The position numbers and the translations under genes are program-made. A stretch of DNA of 64,000 nucleotides from Pseudomonas sp. MTM4 (lineage in GTDB: Bacteria; Pseudomonadota; Gammaproteobacteria; Pseudomonadales; Pseudomonadaceae): NCBI RefSeq assembly GCF_019355055.1, contig NZ_CP048411.1, positions 372,001-436,000 of the forward strand. The letters run 5' to 3'. Below the pieces are notes generated by a model. It did not search any database. It was not told where the DNA came from and saw only the letters and a list, made by a program, of their open reading frames with translations. Positions 36,310 through 47,760 of this stretch are shown in pieces (the stretch's first letter is position 1; each line of letters opens with the position of its first letter).

Positions 36310-37209
36310 TCAGGTGCCGCTGCGAGCCCGCCCGACCCGCGAGCCGTTGGGCCGCTCTAACAGATCGCTGATGCGTTGCCCTGCAGCGACCAGCGCGTCC
36401 AGATCGATACCCGTCTCGATGCCCAGCCCATTGAGCATGTAAAGCACATCTTCGCTGGCCACGTTGCCGCTGGCGCCCTTGGCGTAAGGACAGCCGCCGA
36501 GCCCGGCGACCGAGCTGTCGAATACGCAGACGCCTTCCAGCAGACTGGCATAGATATTAGCCAGCGCCTGGCCGTAGGTATCGTGAAAATGCCCGGCGAG
36601 CTTGTCACGCGGCACTTCGCGGCTGACGGCCTCGATCAGCTGACGGGTTTTGCCCGGCGTGCCGGTGCCGATGGTGTCGCCCAGCGAAACCTCGTAGCAG
36701 CCCATGGCGAACAATTCGCGCGCCACGTGGGCGACGCGCTTCGGATCGATCTCGCCTTCGTAGGGGCAACCCAGCACGCAGGACACATAGCCACGCACCT
36801 GGATACCGTTTTCGCGCGCCACCTCCATCAGCGGAGCGAAGCGCGACAGGCTCTCGTCGATGGAGCAGTTGATGTTCTTCTGCGAGAACGCTTCGGACGC
36901 GGCGCCAAACACCGCGACTTCCTGCACACCGGCTTCGATGGCCGCTTCGAGGCCTTTCAGGTTCGGCGTCAGGGCCGCATAGGTAACGCCGGGCTTCTGC
37001 CTGATCTGCGCGAATACATCGGCCGAGCCGGCCATTTGCGGCACCCACTTGGGCGACACGAAGCTGCCGACTTCGATGTACTGCAAGCCGGCGGCGCTGA
37101 GGTCGTCTACCAGCCGCACCTTGTCGGCGATGCTGATCGGCTGCTTCTCGTTCTGCAGCCCGTCGCGCGGGCCGACTTCGACCAGGCGGACGTGTTTGGG
37201 CAGGTTCAT
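36310..37209 (-). CDS. liuE: Hydroxymethylglutaryl-CoA lyase LiuE
   Basis: Cleaves HMG-CoA to acetyl-CoA and acetoacetate, the last liu step. The 299-residue TIM barrel has EVGPRDGLQNE at the N-terminus (catalytic Arg and Asp), CVLGCPYEGEI, GDTIGTGTP, HFHDTYGQALAN (metal histidines) and the mobile-loop GLGGCPYAKGASGNVA with the catalytic cysteine. Start at 37209 matches family length; the frame is open further to 37290. Confidence 0.96.
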   Translation of the reverse strand: MNLPKHVRLVEVGPRDGLQNEKQPISIADKVRLVDDLSAAGLQYIEVGSFVSPKWVPQMAGSADVFAQIRQKPGVTYAALTPNLKGLEAAIEAGVQEVAVFGAASEAFSQKNINCSIDESLSRFAPLMEVARENGIQVRGYVSCVLGCPYEGEIDPKRVAHVARELFAMGCYEVSLGDTIGTGTPGKTRQLIEAVSREVPRDKLAGHFHDTYGQALANIYASLLEGVCVFDSSVAGLGGCPYAKGASGNVASEDVLYMLNGLGIETGIDLDALVAAGQRISDLLERPNGSRVGRARSGT

Positions 37210-37317
37210 ATGTCCTCCATGGATGTGAAAGGCACTTGGCATTTCACCTATTCGTTGGTCGTAGGGTGGACAACGGCGAGCCTTGTTCACCTTTAGTGTG
37301 AGTTTTCCGTCCTGCCT

Positions 37318-37427
37318 GGTGGGCTGAAGCCCACCCTACGCAGCTTCCATGGTCTGGTGGGCAGAAGCGGAACACCGCCGGGCTCACCCGTAGGATGGGC
37401 CGGGGCGGCGCTCCGCTTCAGCCCACC
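37318..37427. repeat. REP cluster between liuD and liuE
   Basis: GGTGGGCTGAAGCCCACCCTAC (37318-37339), then two diverged, inverted forms (GGTGGGCAGAAGCGG from about 37356 and, on the other strand, GGTGGGCTGAAGCGGAGCGC from 37427). Same family as 5515-5813. It fills most of the 249-base gap. Confidence 0.8.
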
Positions 37428-37458
37428 AATGCCGAGCCACAGCGCTCTGTATCCTGCG

Positions 37459-39450
37459 TCAGGCTTCTTCTTCCATCTCCAGCAACACTACGCCTTCGTT
37501 GACCATATCGCCTTCGGCGCAGAACAGGCTTTTGACCACACCGGCCTGCTGGCTTCTGATGCTGTGCTCCATTTTCATCGCTTCCAGCACGATCAGCGCG
37601 GTGCCGGCCTCGACGTTCTGCCCGGGCTCGACCAGCACGCGCACGATACTGCCGTTCATGGGCGCAGTAAGGCCGCCGTGATGTTGGTGGCTGGCCTCTG
37701 CTTCGGCAATGGGATCGAAAGCGGTGACGGCTTGCAGTTCGCCGTTCCATTCCAGATAGAGCGTGCTGCCCTGGCGGATGGCTTTTGGCTGGCGCAGGGC
37801 TTGTGTAGGAGCGAGCTTGCTCGCGAACCCTTCTCCGGTGGGCGCCGCGCGCTCGGATTCGCGAGCAAGGACTGAGACGTTCCCGTCGCTCCTACGTGAG
37901 GCTGCGTCTACCTTTACCAGCCGGCTTTCGCCGTTGCACATCAGGTGCACACCAATTTGCGTCGGCATACCGAAGCGCAGGCCGTCGCGGCTGGCCCAAG
38001 GTGAATGGGCATCGTCGTTCCGGACCCGTGCCGGTTCGGTCTGCACGAAGCGTTCACCGGCCAGCCGCCAGAATTCATCGGGTAACTCACCGGGTTTGCG
38101 CATCAGCTCCGCTTCGTGGCGCGGGATGAAGCCGGTATCCAGCTCTGCCGCTGCAAACGCAGGGTGGCCAATGACGCGACGCAGGAAGGCGAGATTGGTA
38201 CGCACGCCGCCGACGTAGGTCTCATCCAGCATAGCCAGCAGGCGCAGACGCGCCTCTTCACGGTTTTCGCCCCAGGCGATCAGCTTGCCGAGCATCGGGT
38301 CATAGAACGGCGACACCGTATCGCCTTCGGCCACGCCGCTGTCGACACGGCGGCCCGGACCTGAAGCGGATTCACGGTACAGATTGAGCGTCCCGGTAGC
38401 GGGCAGGAAGTCGTTATCCGGGTCTTCGGCATACAGCCGCACTTCGATGGCGTGGCCGTTGAGCGGTACCTGATCCTGGCTGATCGGCAGCGGTTCGCCA
38501 CGGGCGACGCGGATTTGCCAGGCGACCAGATCGAGACCGGTAATGGCTTCGGTGACAGGATGTTCGACCTGTAGGCGGGTATTCATCTCCATGAAAAAGA
38601 ATTCGCCACGGGCGTCGAGCAGAAACTCAACCGTGCCGGCACCGACATAGCCGATGGCCTGCGCAGCCTTGACCGCCGCTTCGCCCATGGCTCGACGCAG
38701 CTCTGGAGACAGGCCCGGTGCTGGCGCTTCCTCGACGACTTTCTGGTGGCGGCGCTGGATCGAACAGTCGCGCTCGTTGAGATACAGGCAGTTACCGTGC
38801 TGATCGGCGAACACCTGAATCTCCACATGGCGCGGCTTGAGCACGTATTTCTCGACCAGCATCCGCAAATCGCCAAACGAGGACTGCGCCTCGCGCTGGG
38901 CCGATTGCAGCGCTTCGGAGAGATCCGCTTCCCGCTCGACGACCTTCATGCCTTTACCGCCGCCGCCTGCGGTGGCCTTGAGCAGGACTGGATAACCGAT
39001 CTTCTGCGCAGCGACACGGAAGGTTTCCACATCCTGGGCTTCGCCGTGATAGCCGGGCACCAGCGGCACACCGGCTTTCTCCATCAGTGCCTTGGCGGCG
39101 GACTTGCTGCCCATGGCGTCGATGGCGGAGGCGGGCGGGCCGAGGAAAACCAAGCCAGCGTCTTCGATGGCGCGGGCGAAATCGGCGTTTTCGGACAGGA
39201 AGCCATAGCCGGGATGAATCGCCTGAGCACCGCTGGCCTTGGCGGCGACGATCAGTTTTTCGATCTGCAGGTAGCTTTCCGCCGGCTTGGCGCCGCCGAG
39301 GTCGATGCGGATGTCGGCCTCGCGGGCATGCCGTGCGTCACGGTCGATGGCACTGTGCACGGCAACGGTGGTCAGGCCCATGGCCTTGGCGGTGCGCATC
39401 ACGCGGCAGGCGATTTCGCCGCGGTTGGCGATCAGGAGGGTGGTGATCAT
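37459..39450 (-). CDS. liuD: Methylcrotonyl-CoA carboxylase, biotin-containing subunit LiuD
   Basis: ATP-dependent carboxylation of 3-methylcrotonyl-CoA, together with LiuB. The 663-residue protein begins with biotin carboxylase (MITTLLIANRGEIACRVMRT; ATP-grasp loop ATAGGGGKGMKVV near 160; RDCSIQRRHQKVVEEAPAP near 230; EMNTRLQVEHPVTE near 288), followed by a linker and a C-terminal biotinyl domain with EAMKMEHS, the biotinylated lysine being K626. Residues about 518-550 in the linker are encoded by an in-frame REPIN (37803-37897); the frame stays open, so the enzyme is probably functional. Confidence 0.96.
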   Translation of the reverse strand: MITTLLIANRGEIACRVMRTAKAMGLTTVAVHSAIDRDARHAREADIRIDLGGAKPAESYLQIEKLIVAAKASGAQAIHPGYGFLSENADFARAIEDAGLVFLGPPASAIDAMGSKSAAKALMEKAGVPLVPGYHGEAQDVETFRVAAQKIGYPVLLKATAGGGGKGMKVVEREADLSEALQSAQREAQSSFGDLRMLVEKYVLKPRHVEIQVFADQHGNCLYLNERDCSIQRRHQKVVEEAPAPGLSPELRRAMGEAAVKAAQAIGYVGAGTVEFLLDARGEFFFMEMNTRLQVEHPVTEAITGLDLVAWQIRVARGEPLPISQDQVPLNGHAIEVRLYAEDPDNDFLPATGTLNLYRESASGPGRRVDSGVAEGDTVSPFYDPMLGKLIAWGENREEARLRLLAMLDETYVGGVRTNLAFLRRVIGHPAFAAAELDTGFIPRHEAELMRKPGELPDEFWRLAGERFVQTEPARVRNDDAHSPWASRDGLRFGMPTQIGVHLMCNGESRLVKVDAASRRSDGNVSVLARESERAAPTGEGFASKLAPTQALRQPKAIRQGSTLYLEWNGELQAVTAFDPIAEAEASHQHHGGLTAPMNGSIVRVLVEPGQNVEAGTALIVLEAMKMEHSIRSQQAGVVKSLFCAEGDMVNEGVVLLEMEEEA
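37803..37897. repeat. REPIN inside the liuD coding sequence
   Basis: Left arm TGTAGGAGCGAGCTTGCTCG (from 37804) and right arm ending CGTCGCTCCTACG (37884-37896), with a shared CTTGCTCGCGAA core inverted at about 37858-37870. It is the common Pseudomonas REP type, here in-frame inside a gene. Confidence 0.85.
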
Positions 39451-39482
39451 TGTTGTGGCTCCTGCGTGGCCTTGAGTATGTT

Positions 39483-39690
39483 TCCCCTCACCCTAGCCCT
39501 CTCCCCAAAGGGGCGAGGGGATGACGGGGTGAGGCGAGGGAATGGTGTTGTTTGGCAGACGGTGGCTCGCCTGATTGACGTGGCAAGGCGAGCATGGTTG
39601 CCGTAGCTGGGAGCTAGCGTCGTGGTCCAGGCGTCGCACGAAACAACCCCCTCGCCCCTCTGGGGGGAGGGCTGGGGAGAGGGGGCGGAG
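39483..39690. repeat. Inverted CCCTCTCCCC-type repeats between liuD and liuC
   Basis: CCCTCACCCTAGCCCTCTCC at about 39485-39504, continuing AAAGGGGCGAGGGG, and an inverted relative (CCCCCTCGCCCCTCTGGGGG and GGCTGGGGAGAGGG) at about 39646-39683. A third copy of the class lies at 55675-55721. These are the dispersed short palindromic repeats common in proteobacteria. They occupy the 259-base gap. Confidence 0.7.
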
Positions 39691-39709
39691 TTCCAGACGA
39701 ACCCGGACA

Positions 39710-40513
39710 TCAAACGTCCCCCAACCAAGCCGGTTTGCGCTTTTCCAGAAAGGCGTTCAGTCCTTCCTGGCCCTCGGGACTTACGCGGATGCGCGCAATG
39801 GCGTTTTCGGTGTAACGGCGCAGCGCCGGACTCAACGAAGCGCTGCTGGCTTCACGCATCAGGTCCTTGCTGGCGCGCATGGCCTGTGGGCTATTGAGCA
39901 GCAGATTGTCGATCCAGCTATCAAGACCATCGTCCAGTTCGGCCGTGGCATAGGTTTCGGACAACAAACCGAGCTCGCATGCACGTTCGCCGCTGAAACG
40001 CTCTCCGGTCATGGCATAACGGCGCGTGGCGCGTTCGCCGATGGCCTTGACCACGAAGGGGCTGATCACCGCCGGTGCGAGGCCGATGCGTACCTCCGAA
40101 AGCGACAGCTGCGCGTCGTGAGCGCCGATGGCCATGTCGCAGCAGGCGATCAACCCGACTGCGCCGCCAAAGGCTGCGCCTTGCACCACCGCCAGCGTCG
40201 GCAGTTTGAGGTGGTAGAGGCTGTACATCAGTTCGGCCAGCTCGCGGGCGTCGGTGAGGTTGGCCTCGAAATCCAGCTTGGCCGACTGCTGCATCCAGGC
40301 GAGATCGGCGCCGGCCGAGAAGTGCTTGCCGCGACCACGCAACAGCAGGAAGCGCAGGTCCTTGTTCGCCTGCACCTGATCGATGGCCAGCACCAGCTCG
40401 CGGATCATCTCGGCGTTGAAGGCGTTGTTCTTTTCCGGGCGGTTGAGCCAGAGGGTGGCGAAACCCTTGGCTGAGTATTCGAGTTCAATAGTTTGAAAGG
40501 AGGACGTGTTCAT
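39710..40513 (-). CDS. liuC: Methylglutaconyl-CoA hydratase LiuC
   Basis: Hydrates 3-methylglutaconyl-CoA to HMG-CoA. 267-residue crotonase-fold protein: FATLWLNRPEKNNAFNAEMI, the oxyanion loop GKHFSAGADLAWMQQ, GAAFGGAVGLIACCDMAIG, and LSEVRIGLAPAVISPFV (catalytic-type Glu). The ATG at 40513 matches the family start; upstream frame into the liuB end is not homologous. Situated between liuB and liuD as in other Pseudomonas liu clusters. Confidence 0.95.
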   Translation of the reverse strand: MNTSSFQTIELEYSAKGFATLWLNRPEKNNAFNAEMIRELVLAIDQVQANKDLRFLLLRGRGKHFSAGADLAWMQQSAKLDFEANLTDARELAELMYSLYHLKLPTLAVVQGAAFGGAVGLIACCDMAIGAHDAQLSLSEVRIGLAPAVISPFVVKAIGERATRRYAMTGERFSGERACELGLLSETYATAELDDGLDSWIDNLLLNSPQAMRASKDLMREASSASLSPALRRYTENAIARIRVSPEGQEGLNAFLEKRKPAWLGDV

Positions 40514-40592
40514 ATCAGGTTCCTGCAGCGAAGGCCTACGGCCCTTTGCTGGAGGCGGGACGTCACGCCTCCAGCGTCGTTTCAGCTTTTTT

Positions 40593-42200
40593 CTACATGC
40601 GGAACACGCCAAAGCGGGTCGGCTCGATCGGTGCATTGAGACTGGCCGAAATTGCCAGGCCCAACAGGTCGCGGGTCTGCGCCGGATCGATGACGCCGTC
40701 ATCCCACAACCGCGCACTGGAATAGTAGGGATGGCCCTGACGCTCGTACTGTTCGAGGATCGGTTGCTTGAGCTGCGTTTCTTCCTCATCGGAGAACGTT
40801 TGCCCGCTGCGCTCGGCCTGCTCGCGCTTGACCTGCACCAGTACGCCAGCGGCCTGTTCACCACCCATCACGCCGATGCGCGCGTTGGGCCACATCCACA
40901 GGAAGCGCGGGTCATAGGCGCGCCCGCACATGCCGTAGTTGCCCGCGCCAAAGCTGCCGCCAATGACCACGGTGAACTTCGGCACCTGGGCGCAGGCCAC
41001 GGCAGTGACCAGCTTGGCGCCGTGCTTGGCGATGCCGCCGGTTTCATATTTCTGCCCGACCATGAAGCCGGTGATGTTCTGCAGAAACAACAGTGGAATG
41101 CCGCGCTGGCAGGCTAGTTCGATGAAGTGCGCGCCTTTCTGTGCGGCCTCGGCGAAGAGGATGCCGTTGTTCGCCAGGATCGCGATCGGGTAGCCATGCA
41201 ACGTGGCGAAGCCGCAGACCAGGGTGGTGCCGAACAGTGCCTTGAATTCATCGAATTCGCTGCCGTCGACAAGTCGCGCGATCACCTCGCGCACATCGTA
41301 GGGCTGCTTGGCTTGGGCTGGAATCACACCGTAGAGCTCGTCTGCCGCATACAGCGGCGCCCGCGGCTGATGAGGCTGGACTGTGCCGAGCTTCCGCCAG
41401 TTGAGATTGGCGACGCAGCGGCGCGCAATGGCCAGCGCGTGCTCGTCGCTTTCGGCGTAATGGTCGGCCACGCCGGAGATCTTGCAGTGCACATCTGCGC
41501 CGCCCAGGTCCTCGGCGGTCACCACTTCACCGGTGGCGGCTTTTACCAGCGGCGGGCCGGCGAGGAAAATGGTCGCCTGGTTGCGCACCATGATGGTCTC
41601 ATCCGCCATTGCCGGTACATAGGCACCGCCCGCGGTACAGGAGCCCATCACCACGGCGAGCTGCGGAATACCCATGGCGCTCATGTTGGCTTGGTTGAAG
41701 AAGATGCGGCCGAAGTGTTCTCGGTCGGGGAAGACCTCGTCCTGACGCGGCAGGTTGGCACCGCCGGAATCCACTAGGTAGATGCATGGCAAGCGATTCT
41801 GCTGGGCGATGGTCTGGGCGCGCAGGTGCTTTTTCACGGTGAGCGGGTAGTAGCTGCCGCCTTTTACTGTCGCGTCGTTAGCAATGATCATGCATTCGAC
41901 GCCTTCGACCCGGCCAATGCCGGCGACCACGCCAGCGGCGGCGACGTCTTCACCGTACACCTCATAAGCAGCCAAAGGCGCGACCTCGAGAAAGGCCGAA
42001 CCTGGGTCGAGGAGGGCGTTGATGCGATCACGCACTAACAGCTTGCCGCGTGCGACATGGCGCTGCTGGGCCTTTTCGCCGCCGCCTTCGCTGACGCGAC
42101 CGAGCAGGCTGCGCAGGTTGTTCACCTGCTCGGCCATGGCTGCGCTGTTGGCCGCAAACTCCGGTGAGCGGGTGTTGATTTGGGTACGCAAGACGGCCAT
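40593..42200 (-). CDS. liuB: Methylcrotonyl-CoA carboxylase, carboxyltransferase subunit LiuB
   Basis: 535-residue carboxyltransferase partner of LiuD. Two crotonase-like halves: N-terminal part with [19 protein letters not shown] and [17 protein letters not shown]-terminal part with [20 protein letters not shown] and [20 protein letters not shown], ending in the characteristic [18 protein letters not shown]. Length is typical. It follows liuA after a REP-filled 210-base gap. Confidence 0.96.
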   Translation of the reverse strand: MAVLRTQINTRSPEFAANSAAMAEQVNNLRSLLGRVSEGGGEKAQQRHVARGKLLVRDRINALLDPGSAFLEVAPLAAYEVYGEDVAAAGVVAGIGRVEGVECMIIANDATVKGGSYYPLTVKKHLRAQTIAQQNRLPCIYLVDSGGANLPRQDEVFPDREHFGRIFFNQANMSAMGIPQLAVVMGSCTAGGAYVPAMADETIMVRNQATIFLAGPPLVKAATGEVVTAEDLGGADVHCKISGVADHYAESDEHALAIARRCVANLNWRKLGTVQPHQPRAPLYAADELYGVIPAQAKQPYDVREVIARLVDGSEFDEFKALFGTTLVCGFATLHGYPIAILANNGILFAEAAQKGAHFIELACQRGIPLLFLQNITGFMVGQKYETGGIAKHGAKLVTAVACAQVPKFTVVIGGSFGAGNYGMCGRAYDPRFLWMWPNARIGVMGGEQAAGVLVQVKREQAERSGQTFSDEEETQLKQPILEQYERQGHPYYSSARLWDDGVIDPAQTRDLLGLAISASLNAPIEPTRFGVFRM

Positions 42201-42280
42201 TCATTGTCTCCGATACTTGACACGCCGGAAGCTGGAAGTTGTCTGTAGGGTAGGCAACAAGCCTGCCGTTTTCAGACTGC

Positions 42281-42387
42281 GGTGGGCTAAAGCCCACCCT
42301 ACTGAACTCGCTCCCTGTAGGGTGGGCTTTAGCCCACCGTCATGAGGGTAGGTGGGCTAAGGCGGAACGCCGCCCGGCCCACGCTAC
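42281..42387. repeat. REP cluster between liuA and liuB
   Basis: GGTGGGCTAAAGCCCACCCTAC (42281-42302), the inverted GTAGGGTGGGCTTTAGCCCACC (42317-42338) and a diverged copy with GGAACGCCGCCCGGCCCACG (42351-42387). Same family as 5515-5813. Confidence 0.85.
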
Positions 42388-42410
42388 TGAGTTCGCCGCC
42401 AGCGTCTTGG

Positions 42411-43574
42411 TTATTTGGTTTCGTTGAACAACTCGCGCCCAATCAGCATGCGGCGAATTTCGCTGGTGCCGGCGCCGATCTCGTAGAGCTTGGCGTCGCG
42501 CAGCAAACGGCCAGTTGGGAACTCGTTGATGTAGCCGTTGCCGCCCAAAATCTGGATCGCCTGCAGGGCCATCTGCGTCGCCGCTTCGGCGGTGTAGAGG
42601 ATCACGCCGGCGGCGTCCTTGCGGGTGGTCTCGCCCCGGTCGCAGGCCTGGGCCACCGTGTAGAGATAGGCGCGGCTGGCGTTGAGCTGGGTGTACATGT
42701 CGGCGACCTTGCCCTGGATGAACTGGAACTCGCCGATGCTCTGGCCAAACTGCTTGCGGTCGTGGATGTATGGCACCACCACGTCGAGGCAGGCCTGCAT
42801 GATCCCAACCGGGCCACCGGCGAGCACCACGCGCTCGTAGTCCAGCCCGCTCATCAGCACCTTGACGCCGCCGTTCTCGACGCCCAGTACGTTCTCTTCC
42901 GGTACTTCAACGTCGTCGAAGAACAGCTCGCAAGTGTTGGAGCCGCGCATGCCGAGCTTGTCGAACTTGTTGCCGCGCGAGAAGCCCTTCCAGTCGCGCT
43001 CGACGATGAAGGCGGTGATGCCGTGCGGGCCCTTTTCCAGGTCGGTCTTGGCGTAGATCACGTAGGTGTCGGCATCTGGGCCGTTGGTGATCCAGGTCTT
43101 GCTGCCGTTGAGCACGAAGCGGTCGCCTTTGCGATCGGCGCGCAGCTTCATTGAAACCACGTCGGAGCCGGCGTTCGGCTCGCTCATCGCCAGCGCGCCG
43201 ATATGTTCACCGGAGATCAGTTTGGGCAGGTATTTCGCCTTCTGTTCCGGCGTGCCGTTACGGTTGATCTGGTTGACGCAGAGGTTGGAATGCGCACCGT
43301 AAGACAGGCCGACTGAAGCCGAGCCGCGGCTGATTTCCTCGAGCGCGACGACGTGGGCCAGATAGCCCATCCCGGCGCCGCCGTATTCTTCGTCTATGGT
43401 GATACCGAGCAGGCCCATGTCGCCGAACTTGCGCCACATGTCGCTCGGGAAGAGGTTGTCACGGTCGATGGCTTCGGCGCGGGGCGCCAGTTCATCGGCC
43501 ACGAAACCGCGCACCTGGTCGCGGAGCATGTCGACGGTTTCACCGAGGGCGAAGTTAAGGCCGGAATAGTTCAT
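42411..43574 (-). CDS. liuA: Isovaleryl-CoA dehydrogenase LiuA
   Basis: FAD enzyme that oxidises isovaleryl-CoA to 3-methylcrotonyl-CoA, passing electrons to ETF. 387 residues with acyl-CoA-dehydrogenase signatures [18 protein letters not shown] and [20 protein letters not shown]. The catalytic glutamate is in the isovaleryl-specific place ([13 protein letters not shown]), which separates it from short-chain dehydrogenases that use a C-terminal glutamate. Start ATG 43574 follows AGGTGG. A LiuR-type dyad lies upstream. Confidence 0.97.
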   Translation of the reverse strand: MNYSGLNFALGETVDMLRDQVRGFVADELAPRAEAIDRDNLFPSDMWRKFGDMGLLGITIDEEYGGAGMGYLAHVVALEEISRGSASVGLSYGAHSNLCVNQINRNGTPEQKAKYLPKLISGEHIGALAMSEPNAGSDVVSMKLRADRKGDRFVLNGSKTWITNGPDADTYVIYAKTDLEKGPHGITAFIVERDWKGFSRGNKFDKLGMRGSNTCELFFDDVEVPEENVLGVENGGVKVLMSGLDYERVVLAGGPVGIMQACLDVVVPYIHDRKQFGQSIGEFQFIQGKVADMYTQLNASRAYLYTVAQACDRGETTRKDAAGVILYTAEAATQMALQAIQILGGNGYINEFPTGRLLRDAKLYEIGAGTSEIRRMLIGRELFNETK

Positions 43575-43717
43575 GTGCCACCTGTTCGATTTTGTCATTG
43601 TTCTGGTTCGACTGACGGTCGCCGTGAAACGTTGAATCGGCGTGTCCTGCAGCCTGTTCGATACCGCGTCCCGACTGTGATTTCTGATGGCGGGTGCGGT
43701 GGGTTGTCACGCTGTAA

Positions 43718-43737
43718 CCTTTACGTTAACGTAATCC
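43718..43737. promoter_or_regulatory. LiuR-type operator in the liuA / acyl-CoA synthetase divergent region
   Basis: Palindrome TTACGTTAACGTAA (43721-43734) within CCTTTACGTTAACGTAATCC. It fits the LiuR dyads known to me for proteobacteria (recalled, not checked) and lies 147 bases before liuA and 80 before the acyl-CoA synthetase gene. A related site stands at 47686-47704. Confidence 0.7.
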
Positions 43738-43817
43738 CAGTCCGGAGCGACTGTCAACTCATCGATACGCCCGGATGGCAAGGCCTCATAACAAACATAA
43801 GACTGAGGAATTTCAGC

Positions 43818-45497
<1,680 letters not shown>

Positions 45498-45546
45498 GAA
45501 TTGCTGGTAGGCCCAGCCGCTGCATGTCCGGATAAGGAGTTAGCCG

Positions 45547-46140
45547 ATGACTCAAGCAATCAGTCGCTTTCCGCTGGTCGACGACCTGGATGCGCTGCCT
45601 GCCGATGTGCGTGAGCGCATTCTGGCGGTGCAGGAAAAAGCAGGCTTCGTACCCAACGTCTTCGTGATGTTGGCTCATCGCCCCGATGAATTTCGCGCGT
45701 TCTTCAGCTATCACGATGCTTTGATGGAAAGGAAGTCCCACAGCCTGACCAAGGCCGAGAAAGAGATGATCGTAGTGGCAGTGAGTGCTGAACACGGTTG
45801 CCTGTATTGCGTGGTGGCCCATGGCGCGATCCTGCGCATTCTGGCCAAGGACGCGCTGATCGCTGATCAGGTCGCGGTCAACTACCGCACGGCGCCAATC
45901 AGTGAGCGTCAGCGGGTGATGCTCGACTTCGCGTTGCATCTGGCTGCGCATCGGGGCGTGCTGGATGACATTTGGCAGGCGCGTCTTGAGGAACTGGGCT
46001 TCACTTTGGATGACATCTGGGATATCGGTTCGATTGCGGCGCTGTTCGGCCTTTCCAACCGCCTGGTGTCGATGGCGCGTACGCCGCCTAACGATGAATT
46101 CTATTTGCTGGGTCGGGTACCCAGGGCTGCCGCAGGCTGA
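45547..46140 (+). CDS. AhpD/CMD-like peroxidase-related protein
   Basis: 197-residue protein of the carboxymuconolactone decarboxylase/AhpD fold. The redox motif EHGCLYCVVAHGAILR (C-x2-C...H) at about 76-91 is that of peroxidase-related AhpD-like enzymes. It follows the acyl-CoA synthetase gene by 49 bases in the same direction with AAGGAG before its start. Presumed role is removal of peroxides or a thiol redox step; direct substrate unknown. Confidence 0.87.
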   Translation: MTQAISRFPLVDDLDALPADVRERILAVQEKAGFVPNVFVMLAHRPDEFRAFFSYHDALMERKSHSLTKAEKEMIVVAVSAEHGCLYCVVAHGAILRILAKDALIADQVAVNYRTAPISERQRVMLDFALHLAAHRGVLDDIWQARLEELGFTLDDIWDIGSIAALFGLSNRLVSMARTPPNDEFYLLGRVPRAAAG

Positions 46141-46242
46141 GCGGCAGCGATCGATTTACCGCAACGCGGTAAAGCCCGACCGGTCGGAGCGAGGCCGGTC
46201 GTAACAGCTGCATCAACCAAGACAATAACAAGAGAGATGACT

Positions 46243-47514
46243 ATGCAACTGAAACCCCTAAGCCGTTTCTTCGTCTTCAGTAGCCTGGCGGCCACCGCGT
46301 TGGGCATGTCGACGACAGCATCAGCTGCGTTTTTCGACGACAGCAAAGCGGCCATCGAGCTGCGCAACTTCTACATGAACCGTGATTTTCGCGGTAGCGA
46401 GGCCACTCAAGCCAAGGCCGAGGAATGGGCCCAGGGCTTCATTCTGAAGTTCGAGTCCGGCTACACCGAAGGCCCGATCGGCTTTGGTGTCGATGCCCTC
46501 GGCCTGCTTGGCGTCAAGCTCGATTCCAGCCCGGATCGTACGGGTACCGGGATTCTGCAGCGAGACAGGGAGGCGCCTAACCGCGCTCAGGACGATTACG
46601 GCACGGCAGGCCTGACAGCCAAAGCAAAGATGTCCAACACGACTGTCCATGTCGGGACATTGCAGCCGATTATTCCGGTGGTAATGCGCAACGACAGCCG
46701 CCTGTTGCCCAACATCTACCGCGGCGCCTGGTTGCAAAGCAAGGAACTCAAAGGCTTGACCGTCGATGTGGGCATGCTCGACCGCATCAGCTACCGAGAC
46801 TCTTCGGATTACGAAGAAATGGCGGTATTTAATGGCGGTTCGAGAAATATCGTATTGGGCAGCACGGCGACCAGCGACGAATTCGTCTTCGCTGGCGGTC
46901 GTTACCAGTTCACTCCTGAGCTGACCGGCAGCTACTACTACGGCGGGCTGGACGGCGTTTACGACCAGCACAACCTCAATGTCGTGCATGTACTGCCGAT
47001 CGGTGACAACCAGAGCTTCAAGACCGATCTACGCTACGTGCGCTCCACCGATGATGGCGGTAGCAACGTCGACAACAACGCTTTCGGTGCGCTCTTCACC
47101 TACAAAATTGGTGGCCATGGTTTCACTGGCGGCTACCAGAAGATGAGCGGCGACACCGGCTTTGCGTACATCGGCGGCGGCGATAACTCGCTGATCAATC
47201 TGTTGCAGATCAATGACTTCGGTAACGAAGATGAGAAGTCCTGGCAGGTTCGCTATGACTATGACTTCGCTGCCATGGGCATTCCTGGTCTGAGTCTGAT
47301 GACCCGCTACGTGACCGGCGATAACGTCAACGTCGTCGGCCGTGCCAGCGAAGGCAAGGAATGGGAACGCGACACTGATATCGCCTATGTGATTCAGAGC
47401 GGACCGATGAAGAACCTTGGCCTGAAAGTGCGCAACGCGACCGTACGCAGTAATTTCGGCAGCGATATAGACGAAACCCGGCTGATCCTGAGCTACACGA
47501 TGGCGCTGTGGTAA
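46243..47514 (+). CDS. OprD-family outer-membrane porin
   Basis: 423-residue substrate-specific porin with a Sec signal peptide (about residues 1-28, to SASA-AFF). The mature start AFFDDSKAAIELRNFYMNRDF, then EWAQGFILKFESGYTEGPIGFGVDALGLLGVKLD, is characteristic of OprD/Occ proteins; the C-terminal strand ends LILSYTMALW with a terminal aromatic. It belongs to the group that imports small carboxylates or amino acids. A second ATG (46243) is preferred over 46237 because of the AGAGAG site. A terminator follows. Confidence 0.94.
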   Translation: MQLKPLSRFFVFSSLAATALGMSTTASAAFFDDSKAAIELRNFYMNRDFRGSEATQAKAEEWAQGFILKFESGYTEGPIGFGVDALGLLGVKLDSSPDRTGTGILQRDREAPNRAQDDYGTAGLTAKAKMSNTTVHVGTLQPIIPVVMRNDSRLLPNIYRGAWLQSKELKGLTVDVGMLDRISYRDSSDYEEMAVFNGGSRNIVLGSTATSDEFVFAGGRYQFTPELTGSYYYGGLDGVYDQHNLNVVHVLPIGDNQSFKTDLRYVRSTDDGGSNVDNNAFGALFTYKIGGHGFTGGYQKMSGDTGFAYIGGGDNSLINLLQINDFGNEDEKSWQVRYDYDFAAMGIPGLSLMTRYVTGDNVNVVGRASEGKEWERDTDIAYVIQSGPMKNLGLKVRNATVRSNFGSDIDETRLILSYTMALW

Positions 47515-47556
47515 CAGCGCAGCGTTTGTTTCAAATACCTCCTCGTTGATCGATTT

Positions 47557-47583
47557 ACCGGGCTGTTGTAGCCCGGTTTTTTT
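47557..47583 (+). terminator. Rho-independent terminator after the porin gene
   Basis: ACCGGGCT-gttgt-AGCCCGGT followed by seven Ts. A textbook terminator that separates the porin from the ABC operon. Confidence 0.95.
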
Positions 47584-47685
47584 CGACTACCTTCAATGTG
47601 GGTTCGCCCACGGCTTGGCCAAAAGCGGCTCATTCCGATCAATCGATCGTTTGAAATTGGAGCTTGCCTGCTGATCGAAACGATT

Positions 47686-47704
47686 GTTATCGTTTACGTA
47701 AAGG
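47686..47704. promoter_or_regulatory. LiuR-like site upstream of the ABC operon
   Basis: GTTATCGTTTACGTAAAGG matches the reverse complement of the liu-promoter site in 15 of 19 positions, including the shared ACGTAAAGG end. It stands 57 bases before the first ABC gene. Confidence 0.6.
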
Positions 47705-47760
47705 TCATCCAGCGACCTGCGCCATAACCAACAACAATAATCAAGGTTAGAGGGCATTCC

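Noticed and set aside
43353..43817. 155-codon N-terminal extension of the acyl-CoA synthetase frame
   Set aside because: It overlaps liuA on the other strand and the liu promoter; the ATG at 43818 has a ribosome site and matches family length.
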